Below are positions 53,396 through 62,000 of a stretch of DNA of 64,000 nucleotides, in pieces. The stretch's first letter is position 1, and each line of letters begins with the position of its first letter. The stretch is from Roseateles saccharophilus (GTDB taxonomy: Bacteria > Pseudomonadota > Gammaproteobacteria > Burkholderiales > Burkholderiaceae_C), in NCBI RefSeq assembly GCF_004342485.1, contig NZ_SMBU01000018.1, forward strand, positions 34,243 to 98,242, in the 5' to 3' direction. A program made the position numbers and the translations under genes. Under the pieces are notes generated by a model. The model did not search any database, had not been told where the DNA came from, and saw only the letters and a list, made by a program, of their open reading frames with translations.

Positions 53396-54430
53396 CTAAA
53401 ACCGCCCCCGCACACCCACTGCCCACGACACACCGCTGGTCTGCCTGCTGACGCGGTCGTTCAGCGTCAGCACATAAAGGTCGATCTGGCTGTCGTAGGC
53501 ATAGATGTAGCCGGCGGCAACGCTGGTCTGCTTGCGGTCGATGGCGACGCCCGTGGCATGGGCCTGGCCCATCTGCAACACGACCGAGCCGGGGCCGACG
53601 ATCCACGACAGGCCGGCCGACGCTGCCCAGCTGTTCACGCCAAGGCCCGGGTCGTGCGTACGCAGCCACGTTGCGAACAGCTGGGCAGGGCCGAGGTTGT
53701 AGTTCAGGCCCAGCTGCCAGGCGGTCTCGTCCGTGGGGTCGTCGTAGCCGTTGTTGATGTGCACATGCTGTGCGGTCAGTGCCGCCGCCAGCAGGCCGTG
53801 TGACACGACCACGTTGGCGGAGTTCAGGTCGCCGTGGTTGGAGCGCTCGCCGCGCGAGGAGATCAGGTTGAACGTCGTGCCGTCGAAGTTGGGCGAGGTG
53901 TAGCCGACGGCGGAGTCCCAGTAGAAATCGCCCTGCACGCCGATCAGGTTGCCGTTGCCGAAGGCCTGGCGCAGCGCCGGCGAGAAGGCGATTGAATTGC
54001 CGAGAGCATTGAACCGGGCGGTGGCGTCGAACAGCAGGGTCTGCAGGCGCCCGACGCGCAGCCGGCCGTAGGGCGAGTTGAGGAAGACGAAGGCGTTGCG
54101 CGACAGCAGCGGGTCGCTGTCCTTGCGGCCAGTCTTGAAGTCCTGGAAGCGCAGGAAGGTCTCGACGGTGGCGCCGGGCGTCCAGCCGCCATCGAGGCCA
54201 TAGCTGGCGGTGGCGCCGACGAAGGAGGCCGACAGCGAATTGCTGTTGAAGCGGTACTTGCGGTAGAAGCCGCTCGGCTCGAAGCGCCCATAGGAGAAAT
54301 CGAGCACCGCCTGGTAGCTGTAGTCGAGCTGGGCCTGGACCGTGCCGGCGGCGCACAGCAACGCCAGCGGCATTAGCGCGGCGGCGCAGCGGCGCAGGCC
54401 GATCGGAAGTCTTGCTGTAGCTGTGCTCAT
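53396..54430 (-). CDS. Outer membrane porin-like beta-barrel protein
   Basis: 344 residues. Signal peptide about 1-33 (ending AGTVQAQ), then alternating beta-strand sequence with Tyr/Asp-rich turns (LDYSYQAVLDFSYGRFEPSG, YGRLRVGRLQTLLFDATARF) and a C-terminal Phe (GVRGRF), typical of a 16-strand porin-like barrel. Not a classic Omp32-type porin: the PEFGG motif is absent. It begins 11 nt after the CPBP protease gene, so it may be the last gene of the upstream surface-protein cluster. Substrate unknown. Confidence 0.82.
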   Translation of the reverse strand: MSTATARLPIGLRRCAAALMPLALLCAAGTVQAQLDYSYQAVLDFSYGRFEPSGFYRKYRFNSNSLSASFVGATASYGLDGGWTPGATVETFLRFQDFKTGRKDSDPLLSRNAFVFLNSPYGRLRVGRLQTLLFDATARFNALGNSIAFSPALRQAFGNGNLIGVQGDFYWDSAVGYTSPNFDGTTFNLISSRGERSNHGDLNSANVVVSHGLLAAALTAQHVHINNGYDDPTDETAWQLGLNYNLGPAQLFATWLRTHDPGLGVNSWAASAGLSWIVGPGSVVLQMGQAHATGVAIDRKQTSVAAGYIYAYDSQIDLYVLTLNDRVSRQTSGVSWAVGVRGRF

Positions 54431-54441
54431 CTCGTTCTTTC

Positions 54442-54891
54442 TCAGCCGGTTGCGAAAGAAGGCGTCAGGGGCGCCAGGCCGCCGGCCCACATCGCATCCA
54501 GGCCCAGCAGCCAGGCGGCGTTCATCGCCCCATGCAGGGCCACGCAAGGCCCGAGGCGCGGCCGGCGGCGCCAGCATTCGCCGAGCAGCAGGCTGGGAAG
54601 CAGCACAGCCATGCCGTGGGCCGGCCCGGCGACGAGGCCATGCGCCAGCCCGAACAGCGTCGACGTGACCAGGTTGGCGGCATGGCCGGAGCGCATCAAC
54701 GGCGTCAGCTCGGCCTGGACGCCGGCGCGGAAAACGATCTCCTCCAGCAGAGGTGCCAGGCCCACGACGACGAACAGACGCCAAGTGCCCATGCCGGCGA
54801 AGGCGAGCACCGGACCCACCGCCAGGCCGGCGCACGACAGAAGCAGCCAGGGCAAGACCCGGCGTTGCGGACGAAATGCAAGTGCAATCAA
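54442..54891 (-). CDS. Short CPBP-family intramembrane protease (MrtJ-like)
   Basis: 149 residues, starting at TTG 54891 whose bases overlap the stop of the upstream gene (TTGA); GGGAG lies upstream as ribosome site. Membrane helices carry the CPBP/Abi active-site motifs: EEIVFRAGVQAEL (Glu-Glu and Arg), LFGLAHGL (His) and LHGAMNAAW (His, Asn). These glutamic intramembrane proteases process C-terminal sorting signals in several bacterial systems (myxosortase group). The gene directly upstream ends in just such a signal, so this enzyme is predicted to cleave and perhaps re-anchor that protein. Family assignment is strong; dedicated partnership is inference from coupling. Confidence 0.85.
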   Translation of the reverse strand: MIALAFRPQRRVLPWLLLSCAGLAVGPVLAFAGMGTWRLFVVVGLAPLLEEIVFRAGVQAELTPLMRSGHAANLVTSTLFGLAHGLVAGPAHGMAVLLPSLLLGECWRRRPRLGPCVALHGAMNAAWLLGLDAMWAGGLAPLTPSFATG

Positions 54892-57800
54892 GGGCGCTGC
54901 TCCCTGCGGTTTGCAGCGCCTGCACCAGCCCCGCGCCGCGACCGCCATTGCCTGAGCAGGAGCACGCCCGCCGCGGCCAGCGCCAGCAGCAGCAGCATGG
55001 GGTCGAAGACCGTGCGGCCGGAAGCGAGGCTGCAGCCGCCGCCGGACACCTCGGCCGGAGGCTGGCCCAGGCCGCTGAGCGCCACATCGGGCACCATCTG
55101 TGCCGAGTTGCTGGCGATGTGCACCGTGCCGCTGGCCGTGCCCGCGGCGGCCGGAGCATAGCCCAGCACCAGCTTGCACTGCAGGCCGGGCGCCAGGTCG
55201 AAGGGTGGCTCGGCGCAGTCCTTGGAGAGCAGTTGGTAGGGCGTGCTGACGGTGATCGCCGTCACGTGCAGCAGGCTGGAGCCCTGGCTCTGCAGCACCA
55301 GCTCCTGCGGCAGCGAGGCGGCGCCGACGCGCACGCTGCCGAAGTCCAGCGCGCCGCTCGACAGCGCCAGCTGCGCCGCCACGCCGGCCAGGCCCGTGCC
55401 CTGCAGCACCACCGGCGTCGGCGCGCTGCCGCTGCTGGACCATTGCAGCGTGGCCCGGCGGCTGCCCGAAGCCGTGGGTACGAATTGGACGCTCACGGTG
55501 CAGGAGGCGCCCTGGACCACGGTCTGGTTGAGCTGGCAGCCCTGCAGGTTCAGCACGAAGTTGACCGCGTCGACGCCGGTGACGTTGACCAGCGTCAGCG
55601 TGGCGTCGCCGGGGCCCATGTTCTGGATCGTCAGCGTCTGCGGCGCGGATGGCGAGCCGGCCGAGACATTGCCGAAGTCCAGCGACGCAGCGCTCCAGAC
55701 GAACACCGGCGCCGTGTAGGTGACGCCGCTGCCGTCCAGCGCCACCACCAGCGGCGAGCCGGCGGCATTGCTGGTGATGGTCACGCTGCCGCTGTCGGCC
55801 TGGCCGGCCGTTGTCGGGCGGTACTGGATGCGCAATTGGCACTGAGCGCCGGCCGCGATCGACGGAGCGCAGCTGTCGGTGGTGGAGAACCCCGCGCCGG
55901 TGACCTGCACTGCGCTGATCAGCAGCGCGGCCGTGCCGGTGTTCGCAATGGTCAGCAGTTGCGGCTGGTAGCTGCCGCCGACGGTGCGGTTGCCGAAGTG
56001 GATGGGCGTCGGCGAGACGATGCTGAGCAAGGGGGCGGGGACCGCAATGCCCTTGCCGGCGAGCGTGACCACCGGCGTGGCGTTGGGCAGGCTGGCCGGC
56101 ATGTTGTTGGCGATGGTGAGCTTGGCACTGCGTGTGCCAAGCTGCGACGGCGTGAACTGGATAGTGATCGTGCAGCTGTCGCCCTTGGCCAGCGAGCTGT
56201 CGACCGCGCAGGCGCCCGTGCCGGCGGCCAGCGCGTAGTCGGCGGCCGCGACGTCGCTGAGCGTCAGCCCGGTGATCAGCAGTGCCGCCGTGGCCGACGG
56301 GCCGTTCGTGACCGTGATGGGCTGCAGCGTAGTGGTGCTGCCGAGATAGGTGTCGGCGATGGCCGGCATCGCGTCGCTGATCTGGATGCTGGGGCTGGGC
56401 GCCGGGTTGGCTATGCCGTTTAGATGCAGCGTAGCTGGACTTCCGGCGGCATCGTAGGTGACGATCAGCGTCCCGTAGCGCTGCTCCGGCATGTTCGGCT
56501 GCGGTGCCGGCGCGGCGGGGGTGAAGGTGATTACCAGCGAGCAAGGTTGTTTGACTGGCTGCAATTCCGTGGTCGACGTACAACCGTTGCCCGGGGCGAA
56601 GCTGTATTGGGGGTCGGTGAAAGCCAAGCCGGTGAGGTGCAAGAAGGCCGAGCCGGCCAGCGCAGTGTTGGAAATGGTGGTCGCCTTGGTGTCGCTACCA
56701 CCGACCTCAGCCGCAAAGGTCAGCGGATCTTGCATCAAGAACTGCGCGGCGCCGGGGGCGATCACGGCGTGGGTGACCGTCAATGAATTGCCGCTGCCAG
56801 CCACGAGCGTCAAATTGTTGGACGGGCTGAATGTCGGTGTGTGCGACAGCGTGTAGTTGGCGCTCAGGGCTTCCCCGCCAATCGAGGTCTCGCTGGCCAT
56901 GCAGGTCTCGCCCGCCAGCAGGTTGTTGACCGTCGCGGCCGCGCCCGTGGCGAGGTTCGCATTGACGGTGCCGCTGAGGCTGCAGACGAGCTGGACACCC
57001 AGCGACGGTGCGGTGGTGACGTGGTTGGGCGTGTTGTTCGAGTAGGCCAGCGAGATCTGCACGGACGCTGAAGGCGTGATCAGCGTGTTCGTCAGCGTCA
57101 ACGGGATGGTGGCGGAGTTCAGGCTGACCGTCTGGGAAGGGGTGTAGCTGAATACGCCGAAGGTGTAGCCGCCCGAAGGCTGCGTGGCGCCCGCGCCGAT
57201 GCTGCCGGTGACCGTACAGCTGTCGCCCTGGGCGAGGTTGCCCACATCGAAGGAAGCGTTGGCCGCGAAGCTGCTCTGGATGTCCGCGCTGCGCTGGGTG
57301 CAGTGCACGACGAAGGCGATGGGCGTCGTTGGGCTGGCGTGTGCGGGGGTGTTGTTGGCAAAGCCCGCCGTGAGATGCAATACCGCCGCAGTTGGTCCAT
57401 GTATCGCATTGTTCACGGCGATCGAATTCGTCGCGCCTGCGCCCAGCGTGAAGGGCTGATTTTGCGAGAACGTCGCCTCGCCCTTGTTGCCGAAGCGGTA
57501 GCCCCACGACAAGGCGCCTCCGGCGGGATCGGCCTCCTCGCTGATGCTGCAGCTCTCGCCGGCCAACAGGCCGTTCACCACGGCGCTGCTCTGCCCAGCT
57601 GCGATGCTGAAAGGCACCGCGCCGGTGGTAGAGCATGTTGCCTTCAGCGACAAGGCCGGTGATTGGGTGACAGCCTGCGGATAGCCAGAAATGACCGGGT
57701 CGTTGTTGTAGTAGCCGGTGCTGACAGCGATGCTTGCCGAGGGCACTGTCGTACGGAAATAGGCAGCCAAATTTCCCAATACGGTGCTATCGGCATTGGC

Positions 57801-58094
57801 GGTACCCATGGCGCCGCCGGACGGGTCGCTGGGAGGCTGCCCGATAGCGGCGGTGATGGCGCTGCTGAGGCCGCTGGACGTGACAAGGCTCAGGCGGCCT
57901 GTCAGCGCGACTGCGCTGCCGCCAGGCTGGTGGTGGCAGCTATAGCAGTGATTGCTGAAGTAGGTGCTGCCGGCGCCGGCATCGTTCTGCGCCAGCGCCG
58001 CAGCAGTCAAGAACATCTGGCACAGCGCCGCCAGCCATGCCCACGGGTGCATCAGGCTTGGCCGCCGGAGAGCATGCAATGGAATTCGCTTCAT
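54888..58094 (-). CDS. Large haem-bearing surface protein with C-terminal sorting tail (JDVT-CTERM-like)
   Basis: 1,068 residues from ATG 58094, preceded by GAGAGG at 8 nt; another ATG at 58145 overlaps the upstream stop and is possible. Signal peptide about 15-36 (ending AAALAQ). A cytochrome-like motif CYSCHH (50-55) comes early, then four or so repeats with paired cysteines (LLAGESCSISEEADPAGG, NLAQGDSCTVTGSI, LLAGETCMASET) and several Ig-like choice-of-anchor D/HYDIN-type domains (SLDFGNVSAGSPSAPQTLTI, ALDFGSVRVGAASLPQELVL). The end is a tripartite tail: GGGCSLASG, a hydrophobic helix DPMLLLLALAAAGVLLL and an Arg-rich terminus RQWRSRRG. Predicted to be exported, processed at the tail by the adjacent protease and displayed on the envelope. 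Confidence 0.85.
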   Translation of the reverse strand: MKRIPLHALRRPSLMHPWAWLAALCQMFLTAAALAQNDAGAGSTYFSNHCYSCHHQPGGSAVALTGRLSLVTSSGLSSAITAAIGQPPSDPSGGAMGTANADSTVLGNLAAYFRTTVPSASIAVSTGYYNNDPVISGYPQAVTQSPALSLKATCSTTGAVPFSIAAGQSSAVVNGLLAGESCSISEEADPAGGALSWGYRFGNKGEATFSQNQPFTLGAGATNSIAVNNAIHGPTAAVLHLTAGFANNTPAHASPTTPIAFVVHCTQRSADIQSSFAANASFDVGNLAQGDSCTVTGSIGAGATQPSGGYTFGVFSYTPSQTVSLNSATIPLTLTNTLITPSASVQISLAYSNNTPNHVTTAPSLGVQLVCSLSGTVNANLATGAAATVNNLLAGETCMASETSIGGEALSANYTLSHTPTFSPSNNLTLVAGSGNSLTVTHAVIAPGAAQFLMQDPLTFAAEVGGSDTKATTISNTALAGSAFLHLTGLAFTDPQYSFAPGNGCTSTTELQPVKQPCSLVITFTPAAPAPQPNMPEQRYGTLIVTYDAAGSPATLHLNGIANPAPSPSIQISDAMPAIADTYLGSTTTLQPITVTNGPSATAALLITGLTLSDVAAADYALAAGTGACAVDSSLAKGDSCTITIQFTPSQLGTRSAKLTIANNMPASLPNATPVVTLAGKGIAVPAPLLSIVSPTPIHFGNRTVGGSYQPQLLTIANTGTAALLISAVQVTGAGFSTTDSCAPSIAAGAQCQLRIQYRPTTAGQADSGSVTITSNAAGSPLVVALDGSGVTYTAPVFVWSAASLDFGNVSAGSPSAPQTLTIQNMGPGDATLTLVNVTGVDAVNFVLNLQGCQLNQTVVQGASCTVSVQFVPTASGSRRATLQWSSSGSAPTPVVLQGTGLAGVAAQLALSSGALDFGSVRVGAASLPQELVLQSQGSSLLHVTAITVSTPYQLLSKDCAEPPFDLAPGLQCKLVLGYAPAAAGTASGTVHIASNSAQMVPDVALSGLGQPPAEVSGGGCSLASGRTVFDPMLLLLALAAAGVLLLRQWRSRRGAGAGAANRREQRP

Positions 58095-58141
58095 CGACAG
58101 CCTCTCAAGCACACCGTCGCCCGCTGCGCGCCACACGGCTT

Positions 58142-59467
58142 TCATACGCAGTCCACCACTTTGAACTCCACCCGCCGATCCAGCGCGTCGCGCTGGTCAT
58201 CGGTGCCCAGGCCCACCAGCGCCTCGCGCGAACCGGCGCCGGCCACTTTCAGCCGCGCGCCGAGCGAGCGGTTGCGGGTGGTGAGGGCCTGCGCGATCGC
58301 CTCCGCGCGGCGCAGCGACAGCCTTTCGTTGGCGCTTGCGCTGCCGGTGCGGCTGGTGTGGCCGGTCACGCGCACGCAGACCGGCGCCTTGCCGGCCTCG
58401 TCGGCGATGGCGCCCAGCCACATCTGGTACTGGGTGCCCAGGTCGCCGATGTCGTTGAACAACACGGTACCGGGCTTGAACAGCAGCTTGACCGGCAGGC
58501 GCCTGGCCTCCAGGCCGGAATCGACCAGGTGCGAGAAGGCCTCCTTGGCCTCGTCGCGATGGCCGAGCTGCCAGGAGGTCAGATACAGGCCGTTGAGCAG
58601 CCGCAGGTCGCCCGGGTCGGTGAGGCCGCGCGCCTCTTTGTAGAGCTTGTTGGCTTCGGGCACCTTGCCGTCGTTGTAGGCCAGCATGGCCTCGTTCAGG
58701 ACGGCCGCGCCGGGCAGGCGCTGCAGGTAGTCGGGGTCGGCCGCGTCGCCGATCCTGGTGTTGACCTGGCAGGAGTTGATGTAGCCCGCCACGGTCTTGT
58801 CGCGGTGCCAGCTGGGGCTGTCCCGGAAGTAGCGCAGCGGTTCCGGGTCGACGGAAGCGACGGTGGCGCGGTCCAGTTGCTTGGCGACGACGCGCTGGGT
58901 CCGCAGGTCGATCATCGTCAGCCAGACGCGGAAGGCGTCGGGCTGCTTGTCGATGGAGCGCTCGACGGTCACGGGTGTCAGCGTGCCGATCAGCAGCAGA
59001 GGGCGCGATTCCAGCGTCGCGCGCGTCAGCGGCTTCAGTGTCCAGCCCGGATGCCCCTGCTTCAGCAGCGCCTGCAGCTTCTCGCCCATGCGTACGGTGC
59101 TGACGGTCTGCGCGCCGGTGTTGGCGTCGATCAGCGGGTCGATGACCACGGTGCGTGCCTCGTCGCCGACCTGGGCCTGGGCGTCGGCCAGCAGTTGGCT
59201 GCCGGCCCGCTCGACCGAGGCCTCGAACGGAATCGGGTCGGGCGCAACGAAGGTTCGCTCCGGGCCGCGCGGCGTGACGGCGGCACGAGCTGCGGCAGGC
59301 GCGGCTGGTGCCGCTGCTGCGGTTGGCGCGGCCGGTGCGTCGGTGGCCACCAGTAGCGGCGCCGGCTGAGTCTGCGCGCCGACAGGAGTCGATGGCGGGT
59401 TGACGCAGGCCGACAGCAGCGCGGCTAAGGTCCATGCGGCCAGGCGGCCCCTGCTTGCATTGGTCAC
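58142..59467 (-). CDS. OmpA-domain lipoprotein
   Basis: 441 residues. Lipobox LLSAC (Cys21) followed by a long Ala/Pro linker to about residue 70; a central domain (about 80-250) like FlgO/CsgG-type periplasmic proteins (VVIDPLIDANTGAQTVST, LLLIGTLTPVTVERS); a short TPR-like helical section (NEAMLAYNDGKVPEANKLYKE); and a C-terminal OmpA peptidoglycan-binding domain with VTGHTSRTGSASANERLSLRR. It should be anchored in a membrane and hold on to murein. It lies between two haem-containing secreted proteins, 24 nt after the first, suggesting that it tethers a surface complex. Confidence 0.85.
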   Translation of the reverse strand: MTNASRGRLAAWTLAALLSACVNPPSTPVGAQTQPAPLLVATDAPAAPTAAAAPAAPAAARAAVTPRGPERTFVAPDPIPFEASVERAGSQLLADAQAQVGDEARTVVIDPLIDANTGAQTVSTVRMGEKLQALLKQGHPGWTLKPLTRATLESRPLLLIGTLTPVTVERSIDKQPDAFRVWLTMIDLRTQRVVAKQLDRATVASVDPEPLRYFRDSPSWHRDKTVAGYINSCQVNTRIGDAADPDYLQRLPGAAVLNEAMLAYNDGKVPEANKLYKEARGLTDPGDLRLLNGLYLTSWQLGHRDEAKEAFSHLVDSGLEARRLPVKLLFKPGTVLFNDIGDLGTQYQMWLGAIADEAGKAPVCVRVTGHTSRTGSASANERLSLRRAEAIAQALTTRNRSLGARLKVAGAGSREALVGLGTDDQRDALDRRVEFKVVDCV

Positions 59468-59491
59468 GGCGGTGCTCCCTTGTCTTCGTCT

Positions 59492-61783
59492 TCAGCGTTT
59501 CGGATAGGCCGGGTCGGGGGCGGGATCCGAGCAGCCCATGAAGGCCTGCATCAAGGTGGCCAGGGCGGGGTCGGCCACCAGCTTGTCGTGCAGGTGGTCG
59601 CGTGAGATCAGTGCGTTGGGCATGCTGGCGTTGATCGCCACGTCCTCGCTGCCGCCGCAGAGCTTGGGTGATCCGCTGAAGCCCAGCAGGCGCGGGAATG
59701 TTGCACCGGCCTCCTTGCCGTCCCAGTCGAAGTTGTCGCGCATCGCCGCATGGCAGGTGCGGCATGACGTGGCGACCACGTTCAGGTAGAACTTCGACGC
59801 GTCGGCCTGGGTCGCGTTGATGCCGCGGCTGGCCGGGTCGAAACCGGCCCAGGCGGGGGGCAGGTATTGCTTGTCGACGTTGGTTCCGTCCTTGGCATAC
59901 CAGCCGGCGATCAGGTTCTGCGTGGAGGTGCTTGGCGCGGTGGCCAGCACCAGCATGTTCAGCTGCTTGATGGCCGCGGCCTGCGCGGCCTCGTCGAGGC
60001 CGGCGTGCGAGGAGAACAGGTAGTTGTTGGTGTCGAAGGGCAGGAAGTTGGCGCCGAGATAGGGTGTGGCATTGCCCTTCTCGGGGAAGCGGCCGGCGTA
60101 CTGGCTGCCGCCGTGGCAGGCCACGCAGGTACCGGGCATGTATTTCTCGCCGCGCTGGTCGAGGTTGATCGAGGCCAGCAGGCTGCCGTCCGGGGCGAAG
60201 GTGAAGAACTTCGTGAAGGGCTTGCCGCCGTTGCGTCCGGGCACGCTGCTGTATTCCATCGCGACGCAGGCGACGCGGTTGTCGTCCGCCAGGCCGGTGT
60301 CGATGCGTGCATCGACCTCGGCCTGGGTTTGGCCGTCCGGTCCCGGGTGGTTGCAGACGTTGAAGGCCAGATGGTCGGCGGCCAGCTGCGTGGCGCTCAT
60401 GCGGCGCACCAGGTTCAGGTCGCGCTGGTTGATGTAGGTGGCGCTGGCGACGGCGTTGCTGCCCGCGTATTTGCCGAGCTGGTTGGCGCGCAGCCAGTCG
60501 TCCAGCGTGATGGCCCCCTGCATATTGCCCTGTGCATCGCAGTCCTTTACCGCGCCCAGCCCCTTGTAGTAGTTGCAGGCACTGAGCTTGGTGTCCAGGC
60601 CCTTGTAGCTGAGGAACTGCGTCGCGCCGGGCAGCGCGTTGGACGCCTGGCCGGGAAGCGCCGAGATCATGCGGCCGCGCAGGCTCCCGTCCGGCCCGAC
60701 GGCCACCATCTTCTGGATCACCGGTCGCTTGTTCGGGATCACGATGGACAGCTCGATAGTCCCCGCGCTGCCCAGGAAGCCGCCCGCCGGCGCGGTCAGG
60801 TTCTGGCTGACCTGGTAGCCTTCGCAGCTGAGCTTGAGTTGGAACTGCGTGCCGCTGACGGGCACCGAGGCGGCGATGAAGTAGTCGCCATAGCGGTTCA
60901 CATGGACGGTCTCGCTGGCCGGCGTGCCGTCGGCCTGCTGCAACTGGACCGTGGCGGACGTGGCCACGTCGAAGAAGCCGTTCTCCGTCGTGCAGACGCT
61001 GCCATCGGCCAGGCCGACATGGCCGAACAGATGCAGATTGCGTTGCGCGGCCACGGCGGCGGGAATTTGCAGGCCTTGCGAGCTCTCGGAGTAGCTGTCG
61101 TTGGCCGGGTCCAGGCTGGCGGGGCAGCCTGACAGCGCCACGCCCTGCGCGTCGCTGCAGGTCAGCTGATAGGTCTTGCCGCTGGGCAGGCGGGGCAGCA
61201 CGATCTCGCCACCCAGGTCGGTGCGGCCGGCGAAGACCTGTGTGCCGCCATCCATGACCTGCACGGTCACGTCGGGCAGGTAAATCCGGCGCCGCAGCGC
61301 CGGCCCGCTGCCGGCGGCGAAGTCGGTTGCCTCGGCCTGGTAGAGGCGCAGCCGGATCGAGGCGCCGTCGAACTCGTCGGCGGCGGCCACGGCTGGCGGG
61401 CTGTAGCTGGCGGGCGAGGCGGCTGGCTGAGGGTTGTCGACGGTGTCGGAGCTGACGGCGTACTGCTGCTCGGCGTGGCCGCCGCGGCCGTCCGACACCA
61501 TGACGTAGGCGAAATGCAGGCCGGGGCCTGGCGGCAGGGTCCAGACGGTGCTGCTGCTGTTGCGGTTCTCGATCGTGCCGCCGGTCACGCGCCATTGGTA
61601 GCTGAGCGTGTCGCCATCGTCGTCCGACGCCTGGACCTGCAGGCTCGTCTGCTGGGGGCCGCTGTCCTGCAGAGTGCCGGTGGAGCCGCCATGCCCACCG
61701 CCGCAGGACGACGCCAGCGCGGCCACCACGAGTGCCCCCGCCACCGACCACACGCCCCTGCAAGGTTGAAGCATCGTCCGCAT
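59492..61783 (-). CDS. Di-haem c-type lipoprotein with PKD-like N terminus
   Basis: 763 residues. Lipobox LASSC (about Cys27), then a short GGGHGG stretch, a PKD/Ig-like domain (about 45-120: DDDGDTLSYQWRVTGGTIEN), a carboxypeptidase-regulatory-like beta region, and a C-terminal cytochrome part with two c-haem motifs, CVACH (553-557) and CRTCH (674-678). The stretch around the first haem (GEKYMPGTCVACHGGSQYAG) is well ordered and looks enzymatic or electron-transferring. No family name is certain. With the following OmpA lipoprotein (24 nt gap) and the haem-bearing sorted protein it forms an apparent envelope electron-transfer or sensing module. Confidence 0.82.
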   Translation of the reverse strand: MRTMLQPCRGVWSVAGALVVAALASSCGGGHGGSTGTLQDSGPQQTSLQVQASDDDGDTLSYQWRVTGGTIENRNSSSTVWTLPPGPGLHFAYVMVSDGRGGHAEQQYAVSSDTVDNPQPAASPASYSPPAVAAADEFDGASIRLRLYQAEATDFAAGSGPALRRRIYLPDVTVQVMDGGTQVFAGRTDLGGEIVLPRLPSGKTYQLTCSDAQGVALSGCPASLDPANDSYSESSQGLQIPAAVAAQRNLHLFGHVGLADGSVCTTENGFFDVATSATVQLQQADGTPASETVHVNRYGDYFIAASVPVSGTQFQLKLSCEGYQVSQNLTAPAGGFLGSAGTIELSIVIPNKRPVIQKMVAVGPDGSLRGRMISALPGQASNALPGATQFLSYKGLDTKLSACNYYKGLGAVKDCDAQGNMQGAITLDDWLRANQLGKYAGSNAVASATYINQRDLNLVRRMSATQLAADHLAFNVCNHPGPDGQTQAEVDARIDTGLADDNRVACVAMEYSSVPGRNGGKPFTKFFTFAPDGSLLASINLDQRGEKYMPGTCVACHGGSQYAGRFPEKGNATPYLGANFLPFDTNNYLFSSHAGLDEAAQAAAIKQLNMLVLATAPSTSTQNLIAGWYAKDGTNVDKQYLPPAWAGFDPASRGINATQADASKFYLNVVATSCRTCHAAMRDNFDWDGKEAGATFPRLLGFSGSPKLCGGSEDVAINASMPNALISRDHLHDKLVADPALATLMQAFMGCSDPAPDPAYPKR

Positions 61784-62000
61784 ACCGTTCGCCCCTGACC
61801 AGGATCGTTCGAAACCGCAGCGCTGGACAGGCCTTCAAGGCTTGGCGTTGCGCGCGACTCTTGGGTTGGCGGAACGATCTTGCGTGCAGCCCCTGGGTGC
61901 CGGCATCACCAAGATTGACGAAGGGTAAACCTGCACTCAAGCGCAGGTTTTCACCGAGAGCGCCCGGCGCGGCTGCTCGGAAAAGCAGGAAGAGGGCCTG
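61784..62000. other. Intergenic region with inverted repeat
   Basis: 217 nt between the kinase stop and the di-haem lipoprotein start. AAACCTGC (61927-61934) and GCAGGTTT (61943-61950) form a perfect 8-bp stem with an 8-nt loop, 51 nt after the kinase stop on the - strand. Only three T follow on that strand, so it is at best a weak terminator; four T follow on the + strand. No clear -35/-10 pair was found for the lipoprotein gene. Confidence 0.4.

Noticed and set aside
58197..61940. A 1,247-codon frame overlapping the OmpA and di-haem lipoprotein genes in another frame
   Set aside because: Arg/Gly/Pro-rich shadow sequence; the true frames have signal peptides, haem motifs and an OmpA domain.
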